Assembly (NCBI GenBank): GCA_030761205.1
Contig: JAULJL010000024.1
Coordinates: 22,624,126-22,688,125, forward strand
Direction: 5' to 3'
DNA: 64,000 bases
DNA from: Fremontodendron californicum
Taxonomy: Eukaryota; Streptophyta; Magnoliopsida; Malvales; Malvaceae
Position numbers and translations under genes: made by a program. Positions 24,401 through 36,552 of the stretch are shown in pieces. The notes beneath the pieces are model-generated. The model saw only the letters and a list, made by a program, of their open reading frames with translations, was not told the DNA's origin and did no database searches. The stretch's first letter is position 1, and each line of letters begins with the position of its first letter.

Positions 24401-27019
24401 GGCAACAAACAAAGCAACCAAATTAAAATATAACTCAAGAATATGAAGTAAAATAACATTTAAAACACCAAGATCAAAGAAAATAACATAAACAATATGG
24501 TAAAATAAACCAAAACAACAACTTAAATAAATAATGTAGGCCATTTGGCCATGGTGAGTATATTGTAAAAAAATGTAAAAAATATATTTAAGAAAGAGAT
24601 GAAGGAAGAACATAAGAAGAACAATAAAAAACATTTATTTAAAATGGAAACTCACCAAATAGAAATCAAAATAGCAAAAACAAGAATGGAAAATCAATAA
24701 AGTGCAAGAGTTGGTGCTCAAGAGCAACCTCAAAAAGCTATATTTCAAGCTTTATCTCTTCAAACTTTCATTTCTTTTCTAAAATTTTCTTTTTTGCTTT
24801 CAACCAAGGAGAGAAAAACCAAGTAATAACTAAAATAACTCAGCAAAATGAAGATGAAATTTGAAAAATCTGAACCTCCCCTAGAGCTGGCCGAATGGTC
24901 CCTTAAAATGCCCAAGGATCTAGTCAGTTTTTTGTAACCAATTTTCCATCAAATGGCTAATAATTCAAGGTGAAAAATCATGAAATTATCACCTTTGGAT
25001 TAGCATCTCAGCTATCTCAAATTACAGCTGTTCAACAATAATGTTGACATCTCTCTTGGCCTATGTGGCTTAATCACCATGGCTTGATCAAAGAGAATCT
25101 CTAACTAACTCTTGATTTTTAGCCATTTGATTGAAAAATCAGAAGCTTCCTCCATCCTTTGGGCCTGGGTAGGCCAGCACTTCTCTTTTCCAGCCCAAGT
25201 CTGATTTTTTGAAAGGCCCAAAGAAGCCCTTTTCGGTTGCTTGGGTGAAATGACCATTTTGCCCCCGGATGCAAATAAATATCAAACGGGATCCAAATTC
25301 AATTTTTATTTTTTAATACTTCCAAAATAATAAAATTTTGAGTTCTGGAGGTTTTCACAATTGTCCGAGTCCGTTTGCTATTTATTTGGATTTTTTCTTC
25401 CAAAAATGCCCTTTTATGTCCCTACATTTTACCATTATTTAAACGAGCTCCAAATCAGGATTTTTCTTCACCAATATCTTCAAAATAATTAAAAAGTGTG
25501 ATCTGAAAGTTTTCATAATTTTTGGAGCTAATTTGGTATTTTTTTCGAGATTTATCGGCTTGAATTACTACATAAGAGCTCGGGATTTGGCCATTTTGCA
25601 AACGAACTCCGAATCAAGATTTTATTTCGCCAATCTCTTCCAAATAATTTAAACATGAGATTTGCAAAATTTCAGAATTTTTCGAGCTCATTTGCTATTT
25701 TTCCGGGATTTATTTTCTTGAGTTATTGCATAGGAGGCCCGGGATTTGGCCATTTTGCAAACGAACTCCGAATCAAGATTTTCTTTCGCTAATCTCTTCC
25801 AAATAATTTATAAATGATATTTACCAAATTTCAGAAGATTTGGAGCTTATTTGCTATTTTTCCGGGATTTATCTTCTTGAATTACTACATAAGAGACCCG
25901 AGATTTGGCCATTTTGCAAACGGACTCTGAATCAAGATTTTCTTTCGCCAATCTCTTCCAAATAATTTAAAAATTAGAGTTGCAAAATTTTATAAGATTT
26001 GGAGCTCATTTGCTATTTTTCCGGGATTTTCCTTTTTGAATTACTACATAAGAAGCACGGGATTTGGCCATTTTGCAAACGAACTCCAAATCAAGATTTT
26101 ATTTCACCAATATCTTCCAAATATTTTAATGAGATTTGCAAAATTTCAAAAGATTTAGAGCTCTTTTGCTATTTTTCGGGATTTTCCTTTTTGAATTACT
26201 ACAAAAGAAGCCCGGGATTTGGCCATTTTGCAAACGAACTCCGAATCAAGATTTTCTTTCGCCAATCTCTTTCAAATGATTTAAGAATGAGATTAACAAA
26301 TTTTCAGAATTTTCGGAGTCTATTTTCTATTTTTTCCAAAATTTCCAATTTTGCCCTTTTGCCTTCGGAACCCGGTTTTGCTCAAAACAAGTCCGATTTT
26401 TAGATTTTCTTCAAGCTGAGCCTTGGGCTATCCCTTTTTAATCATTCCTCACCCATTGGGGCTTTGGTCTTACCAAGTCGAGCCATTTCCGTCCCGATTT
26501 CACCGAAATCCACTAAAAACCCTAATTCTCGGTTTTCTCCCGGATTGACTTTTCTTTCAGTTTTTCTTTCAAGTGGCTTCTCCATTACCCGTAGTCAGTG
26601 CTTATCTTTCATTTGGAACCTTCAATTTTGACCAATTTGATCGTTTAAGCACTTTTCCGCAAATTTCTCGGATTACGGTTTTCTTTTTAATGAATCTCTG
26701 AATGCCAACTTTCGAACTCCATATCTTTCAATGTAGACCTCGGATTATCAAAATTCTTTCACCATTTTTCAATTGAACTTAGAATCTTGATTTTGAAAGT
26801 GGGTTGACTTTTTCAGTAGTTGACTTTCTAGGGTTGACCTTTTCGGGGTTGACTTTTTCTAGGGTTGAATTTTTTCAAGTTTGACTTTTTATGCTCGCCC
26901 TCTTAAACTAAGTCTTGGGATACCTCCTGCAAGATGAAAAAAATCTTTTTACATTCGAAAACATCAATTAGGAAGAAAACATACATGTTTAGTGGTTCGG
27001 ACAAAATTAGGTGTCTACA
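21469..27019 (-). repeat. Ogre-1 3' LTR (5,551 bp)
   Basis: It begins TGTCGCAACC and ends GTGTCTACA on the plus strand. It contains AT-rich units of about 60 bp (22200-22560), short CATGCAAATGC / CATTTTCACAAACACTT repeats (about 23820-24330) and the ~160-bp array (about 25560-26340). In the first 300 bp it differs from the 5' LTR at about 14 positions by eye. Confidence 0.92.
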
Positions 27020-27034
27020 GCTGCCCCTCTTTGG
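27020..27034 (-). other. Ogre-1 polypurine tract
   Basis: On the minus strand AAAGAGGGGCAGC abuts the LTR start TGTAGACACC. This is the expected plus-strand priming site. Confidence 0.8.
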
Positions 27035-27328
27035 CTATTGCTGAGAATCAGGAATCAGGCAAAGATAAACCGACACTAGTTTTGTACGGTTAGTGAAATC
27101 ACATGTGAAGGAAAGGGAAAGGGGTTTTCTTTTTCATTTCTTCATTCATTTTTTCATTTTTTTCCATTTTTTTCATTTTGTTTTCTTTTTTCATTTTTCA
27201 TTTATTTCAGTTTTTTCATTTTTTTTGTAAAACAGTAAATTGAAGATTTTGTCCTTAAATTGAATTCCCTGACTAATCAAGGCTCGATACGTCTTAAGGA
27301 AACGAATTCGATTTTCAAAAGAAAAATT

Positions 27329-28644
27329 GTGCCCGAAGTTCTTTAAAATGGTGCTCGAAGGTCTTAAAAATAGTGCCCGGAGGTCTTTAAAATAGTGCCC
27401 GGATGTCTTCAAAATGGTGCCCGGAGGTCTTTAAAATGGTGCCCAGAGGTCTTCAAAATGGTGCCCGGAGGTCTTAAAATGGTGCCCGGAGGCCTTACCC
27501 GTGATTTGCAAAAATATGCCCGAAGGTCTTAAAAATGGTGCCCGGAGGCCTTATCCGTGATTTGAAAAATTATGCCTGTAGGTTTTAAAAATGGTGCTCG
27601 TAGGCCTTACCCATGATTTAAAAAAAGTTATGCCCGGAGGTCTTAAGAATGGTGCCCGGAGGTCTTACAGTGATTTGAAAAATTATGCCCGGAGGTCTTA
27701 AAAATGGTGCCCGTAGGCCTTACCCGTGAAAAAAAAAGTTATGCCCGGAGGTCTTAAGAATGGTGCCCGTAGGCCTTACCCATGAAAAAAAAGTTATGCC
27801 CGAAGGTCTTAAAATTGTGCCCGTAGGCCTTACCCGTGAAAAAAAGTTATGCCCGGAGGTCTTAAAAATGGTGCCCGTAGGCCATACCCGTGAAAAAAAA
27901 GTTATGCCTGGAGGTCTTAAGAATGGTGCCCGGAGGTCTTACCCGTGATTTGAAAAAATTATGTCCGGGGTCTTCAAAATGGTGCCCGTAGGCCTTACCC
28001 GTGAAAAAAAAAAGTTATGCCCGGAGGTCTTAAAAATGGTGCCCGTAGGCCTTACCCGTGAAAAAAACGTTATGCCTGGAGGTCTTAAATATGGTGCCCG
28101 TAGGCCTTACCTGTGAAAAAAAGAGTTATGCCCGGAGGTCTTAAGAATGGTGCCCGTAGGCCTTACCCGTGAAAAAAAGTTATGCTCGGAGGTCTTAAAA
28201 TGGTGCCCGTAGGCCTTACCCGTGAAAAAAAAAGTTATGCCCGGAGGTCTTAAAAATGGTGCCCGTTGGCCTTACCCGTGAAAAAAAGTTATACCCGGAG
28301 GTCTTAAGAATGGTGCCCGGAGGTCTTACCCATGATTTGAAAAATTTATGCCCGGAGGTCTTAAAAATGGTGCCCGTAGGCCTTACCCATGAAAAAAAAA
28401 GTTATGCCCGGAGGTCTTAAAAATGGTGCCCGTAAGCCTTACCCGTGAAAAAAAAGTTATGCCCGGAGGTTTTAAAATGGTGCCCGTAGGCTTTACCCGT
28501 GAAAAAAAGTTATGCCCGAAGGTCTTAAAAATGGTGCCCGTAGGCTTTACCCGTGAAAAAAAAGTTATGCCTGGAGGTCTTAAGAATGGTGCCCGGAGGT
28601 CTTACCTGTGATTTGAAAAAATTATGCCCAGAGGTCTTAAAAAT
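27329..28644 (-). repeat. Tandem repeats in the Ogre-1 3' untranslated region
   Basis: About 1.3 kb of repeats lie between pol and the polypurine tract. The first ~160 bp (plus coordinates) is about seven 22-bp units of the type GTGCCCGGAGGTCTTTAAAA. The rest is some twenty composite units of about 55 bp, in which one 22-bp unit alternates with a longer one holding GGCCTTACCCGTGAAAAAAA. Open frames in the array are artefacts. Hypervariable tandem repeats at this location are known for Ogre-type elements and can seed satellites. Confidence 0.88.
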
Positions 28645-30247
28645 TGGTTTTGAAAATACCTTGACGACGGTCTCAAGGTTCAACTTGTCTGATAAACAAA
28701 ATGAATTTGATTTAAAACAGAAGGAAATACCTCGATGGCGGTCTCGGAGTCTGAATCTTTTGAGAAGCAAAACGAGTTCTCTTTGAGGAAGTTCAAGTTT
28801 CCCTGATTTCTGCACTGTTAGCTAAATGCAATGATGAGAATGCCATGATTTTGCAAATGCTTGTAGGCTTCCTAAAATAAATGCAATCGAATGATTGTGC
28901 CATATTTTCTAATCCATGGTTTCTTTGAGGTTCACAGATTATATGACTTCAGGACAGAGTCTTCAATTGTTCATTGATGCCCCACTTAAGGAATTCTTCA
29001 CTCAAGATATCTTGTCAAACAGTCTCAGCTTCTGTCTCTCGCTGAAGTTCACAGATTTTCTGATTTCGCGATGGAGTCTCCACCACGTTCACTGTTTTCT
29101 TTTCTTGGTGAACTTTCCAAACCTTTCCCAAGATTTAAATCTATTCCTTAGTAATACTTTGAAATCCCTTTATTTAAAATTTTTATTACTAATCATCATT
29201 CAATTTAATAACAACCATAATGCATGTCAAAAGTATATGAAAGAGAATATGAATCAGGCAAAAGTTGTCATGAAAATGATAACAAAAATTTATTGCAAGA
29301 AATGTTTTAAAATGCTAAAAATAAATATCAAGGATATAAGAAACAAATATAAGGTTATAGGCTGTAGATGCACCGAATGCGAAATATCTTGGACCCTCCT
29401 TTTTCAAACCATCTGAAATTTCTCTTGAACGAGCAATTCACTTGGGTAACCTCTTAACTTCTGTAGTTACATCAGACTGCATTGTTCCCCTTTTCTCTGA
29501 TTGTCAGATACTTTCTCCCCCTTTACACGGAGTAATGAATCAAGCTTTGATTAGTACTTGAGCCGCCTTTTACAAGTTTTCAACTCAAGTGTCCTCCATT
29601 CGGTATTAAGTTGCCCTTTGCGGGTTTTCAGCTTAAACCTCTCCTTTTTCATTCTTTTTTTCTTTTTGGTACCCAGCATCTGAGAATTCTAAATGCTTCC
29701 AAGGTAAAAATATCAATTCAAAAGATGGGATGAATTCTGAGAATAACCTTTCAAATTAAATATCCATGCTTGATCAAAATGGGCTTTTAAAGCATGTAAT
29801 ATAGGCCAAGGTTTAGGTTTAGAAAGAAAGGATAAATAGGCCCAAAATGTGTTTAAGGGTGATTGGATCAAGGATCACTTCCTGAGGAGAACTCATTCTT
29901 GAAACAGTTGTCCCTTTTTAGACTTTCTTTTCTTTTTTGCTTTGTTGGTTTTTATTTGCCACATTTTCTGATGACTTTTTTTTTATTATCTTTCCTCTTT
30001 TTTGCCCTCCAGTGTAGAGGGTGATCCTTGATCAAGGTTTTAAAGAAAGAAATAATTCTTAAGGCTCAAAGGGGTGACTAAGGATAATTTCTTCTTAGTG
30101 GAAGGAATATGAAAAACGGCCATTCATCATATCAAGCATAAATATTCTCTTTGAAAAGCAATTCTTAGGCGAAATAGATATATAGAATTTATATTTTTAC
30201 ACTTGGAATCATTCGAATTTTCATGTGCACAGCATCACACATTTTTT
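28645..30247 (-). other. Ogre-1 non-coding 3' region
   Basis: I see no supported gene between the repeat array and the end of integrase. A plus-strand open frame at 28916-29416 has no recognisable domain and runs antisense to the element, so I treat it as chance. Confidence 0.6.
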
Positions 30248-33200
30248 TTAAGCATAATACTTCTTCAGTTCATCAACATTCACGGGATGTCTAAAATCAT
30301 CTCCGTCCATCCGAGTTAGAATCAATGCTCCTCCAGAAAAAGCTCTCTTTACCACATAAGGTCCTTCCCAATTTGGAGCCCATTTTCCTCTCGGGTCCTT
30401 CACTATAGGCAGAATTTTCTTCAATACCAACTCCCCCTCTCGGAACTGTCTGGGACGAACTTTCTTGTTGTGGGCTCGAATCATCCTTTTCTGATACAAC
30501 TGCCCATGAAAAATTGCTTTCAGTCTTTTCTCCTCAATAAGATTCAACTGTTCATAACGAGCTTTAACCCATTCTGCTTCCTCTAGGCCAACTTCCATCA
30601 AAACCCGAAGTGAAGGGATCTTAACTTCAATAGGTAGCACTGCTTCCATCCCGTATACCAAAGAAAATGGTGTTGCCCCTGTAGATGTGCGGACCGAAGT
30701 ACGATATGCATGAAGAGCGAAAGGTAGGATCTAATGCCAATCTTTGTACACATTGGTCATCTTCTCAACAATCCTCTTGATGTTCTTATTAGCTGCTTCT
30801 ACTGCGCCATTCATCTTCGGACGGTAAGGTGCCAAATTATGATGTGTGATCTTGAATTGAGTACACACTTCTCTCATCATCTTATTGTTCAAATTGAGAG
30901 CATTATCCGAAATAATTCTTGCTGGCAACCCATAACGGCATATGATTTCTTTCTTGACGAATCTGCATACCACCGACTTTGTTACATTTGCATAAGACGC
31001 AACTTCTACCCACTTTGTGAAATAATCTATGGCCACCAAGATGAAACGATTTCCATTTGAAGATTTTGGGGTAATAGGCCCGATCATATCTATTCCCCAC
31101 ATTGAAAAAGGCCATAGTGCAATCATGACATGTAAAGGCGATGGCGATACATGAATCTTATCTGCATAAATCTGGCATTTATGACACTTCCGGGAATAAC
31201 TGATACAATCTCCTTCCATCGTCAGCCAATAGTACCCTGCCCTCATAATCTGTTTAGCAAGCATATGACCATTAGCATGGGTGCCACATATCCCTTCATG
31301 GACCTCTTTTATGATTCTTCGAGCTTCGGCAGACCCGACACATCTCAACAAGACTTGATCTTTCCTTTTCTTGTAGAGAATCTCGCCATCTAGAACAAAA
31401 CCCATTGCTAACCTTCTCAGAGTCCTCTTGTCATTCTCTGTTGCTTGTTCTGGATACTGTTGACTTTTGATGTACTGCAAGATGTCATTATACCAAGGGA
31501 GACCATCTGCTTCTTCTTCGATACTCAAATAGTGGGCAGGAGACTCATATATGCTTATCTTGATCGGCACAACTTCCGCCCCTTCATTCACTTTAAACAT
31601 TGATGACAAAGTAGCTAGAGCATCCGCCATCCGGTTTTTTTCTCGAGGAAAGTAGTTGAAATTCACTTCTTCAAACTCCTCCAATAAACTTAGTATGAGT
31701 TCTCGGTATCGGATTAGCTTGGTATCTCGGGTTTCCCATTCTCCTCGTATCTAGTAAATCACTAGGGCTGAGTCTCCAAAAACTTCCAATATTTTGATCT
31801 TTCTGTCCACTATAGCACGAAGGCCCATAGTATATGTTTCATACTCGGCAGTATTGTTTGTACAATCAAAATCCAATCTAGCAGTGAAAGGATAATAATC
31901 TTCTCCTGGGGATATAAGCACTGCCCCAATTCCATGCCCCATGGCATTAAATGCGCCATCAAAGTACATTTTCCATACTTTTTTCTTCAAGGGAATCTCA
32001 TCTGCTTGCGACACATACATCAAATCCTCATCTGGGAAGTCAAAGTTCAACGGCTCATAATCTTCCACTGCCCGACTTGCTAAGAATTCAGCCACTGCAC
32101 TGCCTTTGATAGCTTTTTGACTTACATATACAATGTCGTATTCTGACAATAAAACCTGCCAGCTTGCTGTCCTCCCTGACAAAGAAGGTGCTTCCAACAT
32201 GTACTTGACTGGATCCAGCTTGGCAATCAGCCACGTTGTGTGATACAACATATACTGTCTAAGTCTTCGAGCAGTCCAAGCTAAGGCGCAACACAACTTT
32301 TCTACCGATGAATATTTCAACTCATAATCTGTGAACTTCTTGCTGAGGTAGTAAACTGCCTGTTCTTTCTTTCCAGTTTCCTCAAGCTACCCCAAAACAC
32401 AACCCATGGATCTTTCAAATACTGATAAATACAGTATCATTGGTTTATTCGGGATAGGTGGCATTAATACTGGTGGGTTTGATAGATAATGCTTAACCTT
32501 TTCAAAAGCAATCTGACACCCTTCATCCCATTCTCCTAGATCACGTTTTTGAAGTAACTTAAATATTGGATCACATTTGTCGATTAACTGTGAAATAAAC
32601 TGAGCAATGTAATTCAATCTCCCCAGAAAGCCTCTTACTTCCTTTTGAGTGTGAGGTGGTGGCAAATTCTGAATGGCCTTCACTTTATCTGGGTCAATCT
32701 CAATTTCTCTTTTGCTGACGACAAAACCCAACAACTTCCCCGAGGTGACTCCAAAAGTACATTTTGCCGGATTTAGCTTGAGTCTAAATTTCCTTAATCG
32801 TTCAAAGAGCTTCTTAAGATTCGCAATATGCTCCTCTTCTCCTTGTGACTTTGCGATCATATCATCAACGTAGACCTCAATTCCCTTATGCATCATATCA
32901 TGAAACAAGGTCACCGTGGCTCTTTGGTATGTTGCCCCAGCATTCTTCAATCCAAATGGCATTACTTTGTAGTAGAAGGTTCCCTACATTGTAACAAATG
33001 TGGTTTTCTCCATATATTCCGGTGCCATCTTGATCTGATTGTATCCTGAGAATCCGTCCATAAAAGAAAATAAAGAACTCTTCGCTGTATTATCCACCAG
33101 AGTATCAATATAGGGTAAAGGGAAATTATCTTTACGGCAGGCCTTGTTCAAATCTCGATAATCAACGCACATCCGCACCTTGCATCCTTCTTCGGTACTG

Positions 33201-33706
33201 GAACAATATTTGCCACCCGTTCTGGATATTTTGCCACCTCTAGGAATCCAACATCAAATTGTTTCTTCACCTCCTCTTTTATCTTTAACAGCATATCAGG
33301 CCTCATTCTTCTCAACTTTTGCTGAATTAGCTTGCACTCTGGCCTCAAAGGGAGTTTATGAACCACAATATCCGGATCTAACCCTGGCATATCTTGGTAA
33401 GACCATGCAAATACATCCACATACTCTTGGAGCAAAGCCATCAATTCACCTTTTATTGATGGTGACAATGAAGTTCCAATTTTGACTTCTTTTATCTCTT
33501 CACCATTTCCCAAATTCATTGTTTCCAATGATTCCTTATGAGGAAGTACTTGCTTTTCTTCTTGTTCTATTTTCCTCAACAAATCCGGAGGTAGAGCATA
33601 ATCCTCAATATCTTCATTAGCCTCAAAATCACCCGTGCAAATGGGTCTTTCAAAATCGATTTCAGAATTACTGATAGGAAGGTCCTCATATTCCGCATCC
33701 GTACAC
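30248..33706 (-). pseudogene. Ogre-1 pol: RT, two RNase H domains, integrase, with several stops
   Basis: Minus-strand order: an acidic leader (AEYEDLPISNSEIDFE) from 33706, then RT with MRMCVDYRDLNKA and the catalytic YVDDM. Next come the retroviral-type RNase H (QYMLYHTTWLIAKLDP region) and a second, archaeal-type RNase H (MYFDGAFNAMGHGIG, CTNNTAEYE), the dual arrangement typical of the Tat lineage. Integrase has an HHCC zinc module, a D-D-E core (WGIDMIGP, IISDNA, GAVEAANK) and the GPY module (WEGPYVV). Stops break it near 32981 (W to TAG), 32387 (TAG shared with Ogre-2), 31751 and 30731. There is frame damage at about 33150-33178. The protein would copy and integrate element DNA but is not functional here. 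Confidence 0.93.
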
Positions 33707-34095
33707 CTGTAAATAGGTGGAGAAAAAACAATATAGGAAAATATATATAAAAACATAATAAATAACAAAAATGAAAGAATATGGCCACATCAATATGGAT
33801 AATGCATTGTGCTTGTTATTTATTGAATGAAAATAGTAAAAAAAAAAGCCTATTACAGAAAAAAAAAAAAAAAAAACTCTTAATATCTCTGGGTAAAGAT
33901 AATTAAGATTGCTTTTTTTAAAAAGTATTACTTTGGAATAGACTTAAAAACTATGGGCAACTCAGTCGCACTCCAGTTGGTTAGTCTATATCCTGGTGGA
34001 CAAGGTCGCACCATCCAGCTAGTACTCTCTCTTTCAATTCTATCTTTCTCGGTCGTGCAGATCTCCACATCATACATCTGCTCATCACTATTAAA
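33707..34095 (-). other. Putative intron between protease/G-patch and RT of Ogre-1
   Basis: There is no coding on the minus strand. The RT leader is preceded by a pyrimidine-rich run ending CTATTTACAG at 33707, a good 3' splice site, and the same site is conserved in Ogre-2 (62454). Ogre elements are known to splice an intron between protease and RT. I cannot fix the donor. An A/T homopolymer lies near 33840-33880. Confidence 0.55.
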
Positions 34096-34446
34096 CTAGA
34101 ATCTCTTGAAGGCTTTCTCTATCATTACAAGCACATCATCAGAATTCTTTTTTCCAAACAGAGAACTGGCTGAGCGGAAGCTGTGAAGGATAGGTGGGAA
34201 TGTCATAGGCTCCCACTCAATATCCATACCAGTAAGACGGGCCATCCTCCATTGTCGGTTCTTTTCAACTTGTCTTCTTTTCTCATGGGGCTTTGGAAGA
34301 TATCCTAGGCCAAATCGGTCCTTCTTTCCTTTTACTTCTATGGCTTGAGCCATCCCCCGAAGATATTTCCCGAGACCCTTTCCAGCCCTGCAGCCTTTTC
34401 CTACGGTGGTTCTTACCCCCAGCCTTGTGTTCTTGGATAGCCTCGG
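34096..34446 (-). pseudogene. G-patch-like domain of Ogre-1, cut by the nested element
   Basis: The frame carries GKGCRAGKGLGKYLRGM, then KKDRFGLGY and a conserved tail with EWEPMTFPPI. The glycine spacing and aromatic/aliphatic pattern resemble a G-patch, an RNA-binding module. Ogre-2 has the same segment at 61732-62217. The N-terminal side is interrupted at 34446 by the nested element and continues at 43874. The frame stops early, at 34096, compared with Ogre-2. Confidence 0.65.
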
Positions 34447-34653
34447 TGATGCACCCAAAAGAGTGTATCTTATTTAACCTTGCACTAAAAAGATCAATTG
34501 TAAGTATAGTAGTTAGCAAGGGTCGAGTCCTCAGGGATTGGGTTTTAATTTATGAGTTATTAGTTTATAACTTACATTCAAAGAAAACAATAAAAAGAAA
34601 AGGGGTTTTTGAAGCCAGATTTAAACTAAAGTAAATAATAAGAATAAGATGCA

Positions 34654-34816
34654 AGGCGGTATAACCAGCCAATAAAAATATATATACTAAATTAGGCGGT
34701 ATAACCAGCCAATAAAAATATATATACTAAATTAGGCGGTATAACCAGCCAATAAAAATAAAACAAAGTTAATATACAAATTAGGCGGTATAACCAGCCA
34801 ATAAAAATAAATATAC
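34654..34816 (-). repeat. 40-49-bp tandem repeat in R/U5 of the LTR
   Basis: Four units begin AGGCGGTATAACCAGCCAAT at 34654, 34694, 34734 and 34783. The same array is at 41984-42146 in the other LTR. Confidence 0.9.
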
Positions 34817-35702
34817 TTTTAAAAATAAGCAAACTAGAAAAGTAAGAAAACAAGTAAGTAAGAAGAATCAAATATGAAAAATATGGTTAAGGTTTCATTC
34901 TCCACCACTAGACATCATTAAGAATCAATTTCAGATCTATCAATATCAACCAACTATCAAAGTTAACAACCGTAGATAACAACAAGCTCTGTTATCCCAA
35001 TCTTTCCTTAGTTTGTCGTTAAATAGAACAAGCTCTCTATTTAATCTCTAACCATCAAACAACCTAGAATAAGCTCTCTAGATTCAATTTAATGGCAGCT
35101 TTATGATGAGAAAGATAGGTTGATCTAAGCAACAAACACATAAGCTCGGATTGTTCAACTTAGGTTATGTTCCACTTTGCAATTATTGAAAACTTGACCA
35201 TAATCATTAATCACAAATTGCCACTTATGAATAGGAAATCAAGACAATTACACGGATCAAGACTCCTAAACTAGCAATAGATAATTATCAAGATCTATCT
35301 AGTTGTACACCTAAACAAATCAAGACAACATCATGAACAATTCTTGTAGAAGAACATAAGCAACTTTGATAGAAAATTAATGATAGATAGAATCTGAAAA
35401 TCAATTATAAAACATGTCTAGAGCTTTGAAATCACCCTTAACCAAATAGAAGTTTAGCCTAGCATAGGCATTGTAAACATAAACATAAAATTAAAGAAAA
35501 TCTAAGAAGAAAATAAAAGAAAGAAAGAAGAAGAGGAAGAATATTAATTATCCAACCTCTTGCTCTCTCTAAAGAAAAAGAAAACTAGAGAAAAGAAAGA
35601 AAACTAGAGAAAAGAAAGAAGAAGAAAACTTAGAGAATTTTATTAAAATGGCTATATCCTACCTATGTACAATATGATCCTCTAAAATCATCCAAGGCCC
35701 TC

Positions 35703-35713
35703 TATTTATACAC
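35703..35713 (-). promoter_or_regulatory. LTR TATA box
   Basis: TGTATAAATAG reads on the minus strand just downstream of the U3 repeats. The copy that would drive this element is in the 5' LTR at about 43033-43043. Confidence 0.65.
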
Positions 35714-35821
35714 ATTTTGGAAGGCTAAATGACAAGAGACAAGCTTTACAAATTTCAAAGGTAGGTATAATAGGTGGGTGAATTTTTCTAACAATTTTCG
35801 TCATATTGTATGACAATTTTG

Positions 35822-36211
35822 ATCAGCCAACTTGATGGTCGATTTCGTCAATGTTGGAGGCCTGATCTGATCACATGGTCTTCTAGAAAAAGGTTCCCCT
35901 ATCAGTTACGGATCCATAGCCGTTGGAATCAGATCATTTGCTGATGTGGATAAGCAGATATGGGCAAAATAAGAAAACATGTCAGCACAGACGTCATTGC
36001 ACATCAGCCAACTTGATGGTCGATTTCGTCAATATTAGAGGCCTGATCTGATCATATGGTCTTCTAGACAAAGGTTCCCGTATCAGTTACGGATCCATAG
36101 CCATTGAAATCAGCTCATTTTCTGAAGTGGATAAGCAGATATGGGCAAAATACGAAAACAGGTCAGCACAGACGTCATTGCACATCAGCCAACTTGATGG
36201 TCGATTTCGCT
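35822..36211 (-). repeat. 181-bp direct repeats in U3
   Basis: ATCAGCCAACTTGATGGTCG starts at 35822, 36003 and 36184 (third copy partial), with a period of 181 bp. The copies lie upstream of the TATA box in the element's own direction and are candidate enhancer repeats. The same units are at 43152, 43333 and 43514 in the 5' LTR. Confidence 0.88.
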
Positions 36212-36538
36212 AGGGAAAACGACTCCGTTTCAAGAAGTATAAAACATGAAAAAGATAGATATGCCTCTTAGCTTTGCATGGCTACAAATTTCAGCCTTAT
36301 TGCTTCAGTGAAACTCCAGATATAGCTGATATGGAAAAATGTGTCGGACCTGGAACTGAACTGGATTTGCCCTTAATTCTAGTAATCTGAAATCACTCAA
36401 AGAAACTTGTGAAAAACACCAAATTACATAAAAATATAAAAGATCATAAACACAATTAGACTAAACAATAATAACTCGTATTTGACACAAAACAATAATA
36501 AAACATAACTAAAAACTATATAATTATACGAGTTATCA

Positions 36539-36552
36539 CACCCCCACACTTA
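36539..36552 (-). other. Polypurine tract of the LOG-carrying element
   Basis: AAGTGTGGGGGTG on the minus strand abuts the LTR start TGATAACTCG. Confidence 0.85.

Larger units (their letters stand above)
34447..36538 (-). repeat. 3' LTR of the LOG-carrying element
   Basis: It matches 41777-43868 with differences at 36059, 36106, 36126 and 36288 and one more in the 40-bp repeat region (approximate positions). Minus-strand order is a U3 with 181-bp repeats, a TATA box near 35703-35713, then R/U5 with a 40-bp repeat array towards 34654. Confidence 0.95.

Noticed and set aside
25999..26403. 134-codon plus-strand open frame
   Set aside because: The same LTR repeat in the other orientation.
27760..28611. 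Open frames with repeated MVPVGLTREKK-type peptides, and a CRISPR-like appearance
   Set aside because: They are products of the 55-bp tandem array. The repeats are contiguous with no unique spacers, in a plant retroelement 3' UTR, so they are neither a CRISPR array nor a repeat protein.
28916..29416. 166-codon plus-strand open frame
   Set aside because: Antisense to Ogre-1, no recognisable domain, AT-rich and Leu/Phe-rich composition as expected by chance.
33840..33880. A-rich homopolymer near the Ogre-1 intron as a retroposon tail
   Set aside because: The same region in Ogre-2 has a shorter T/A run. It lies in the intron and no inserted gene precedes it.
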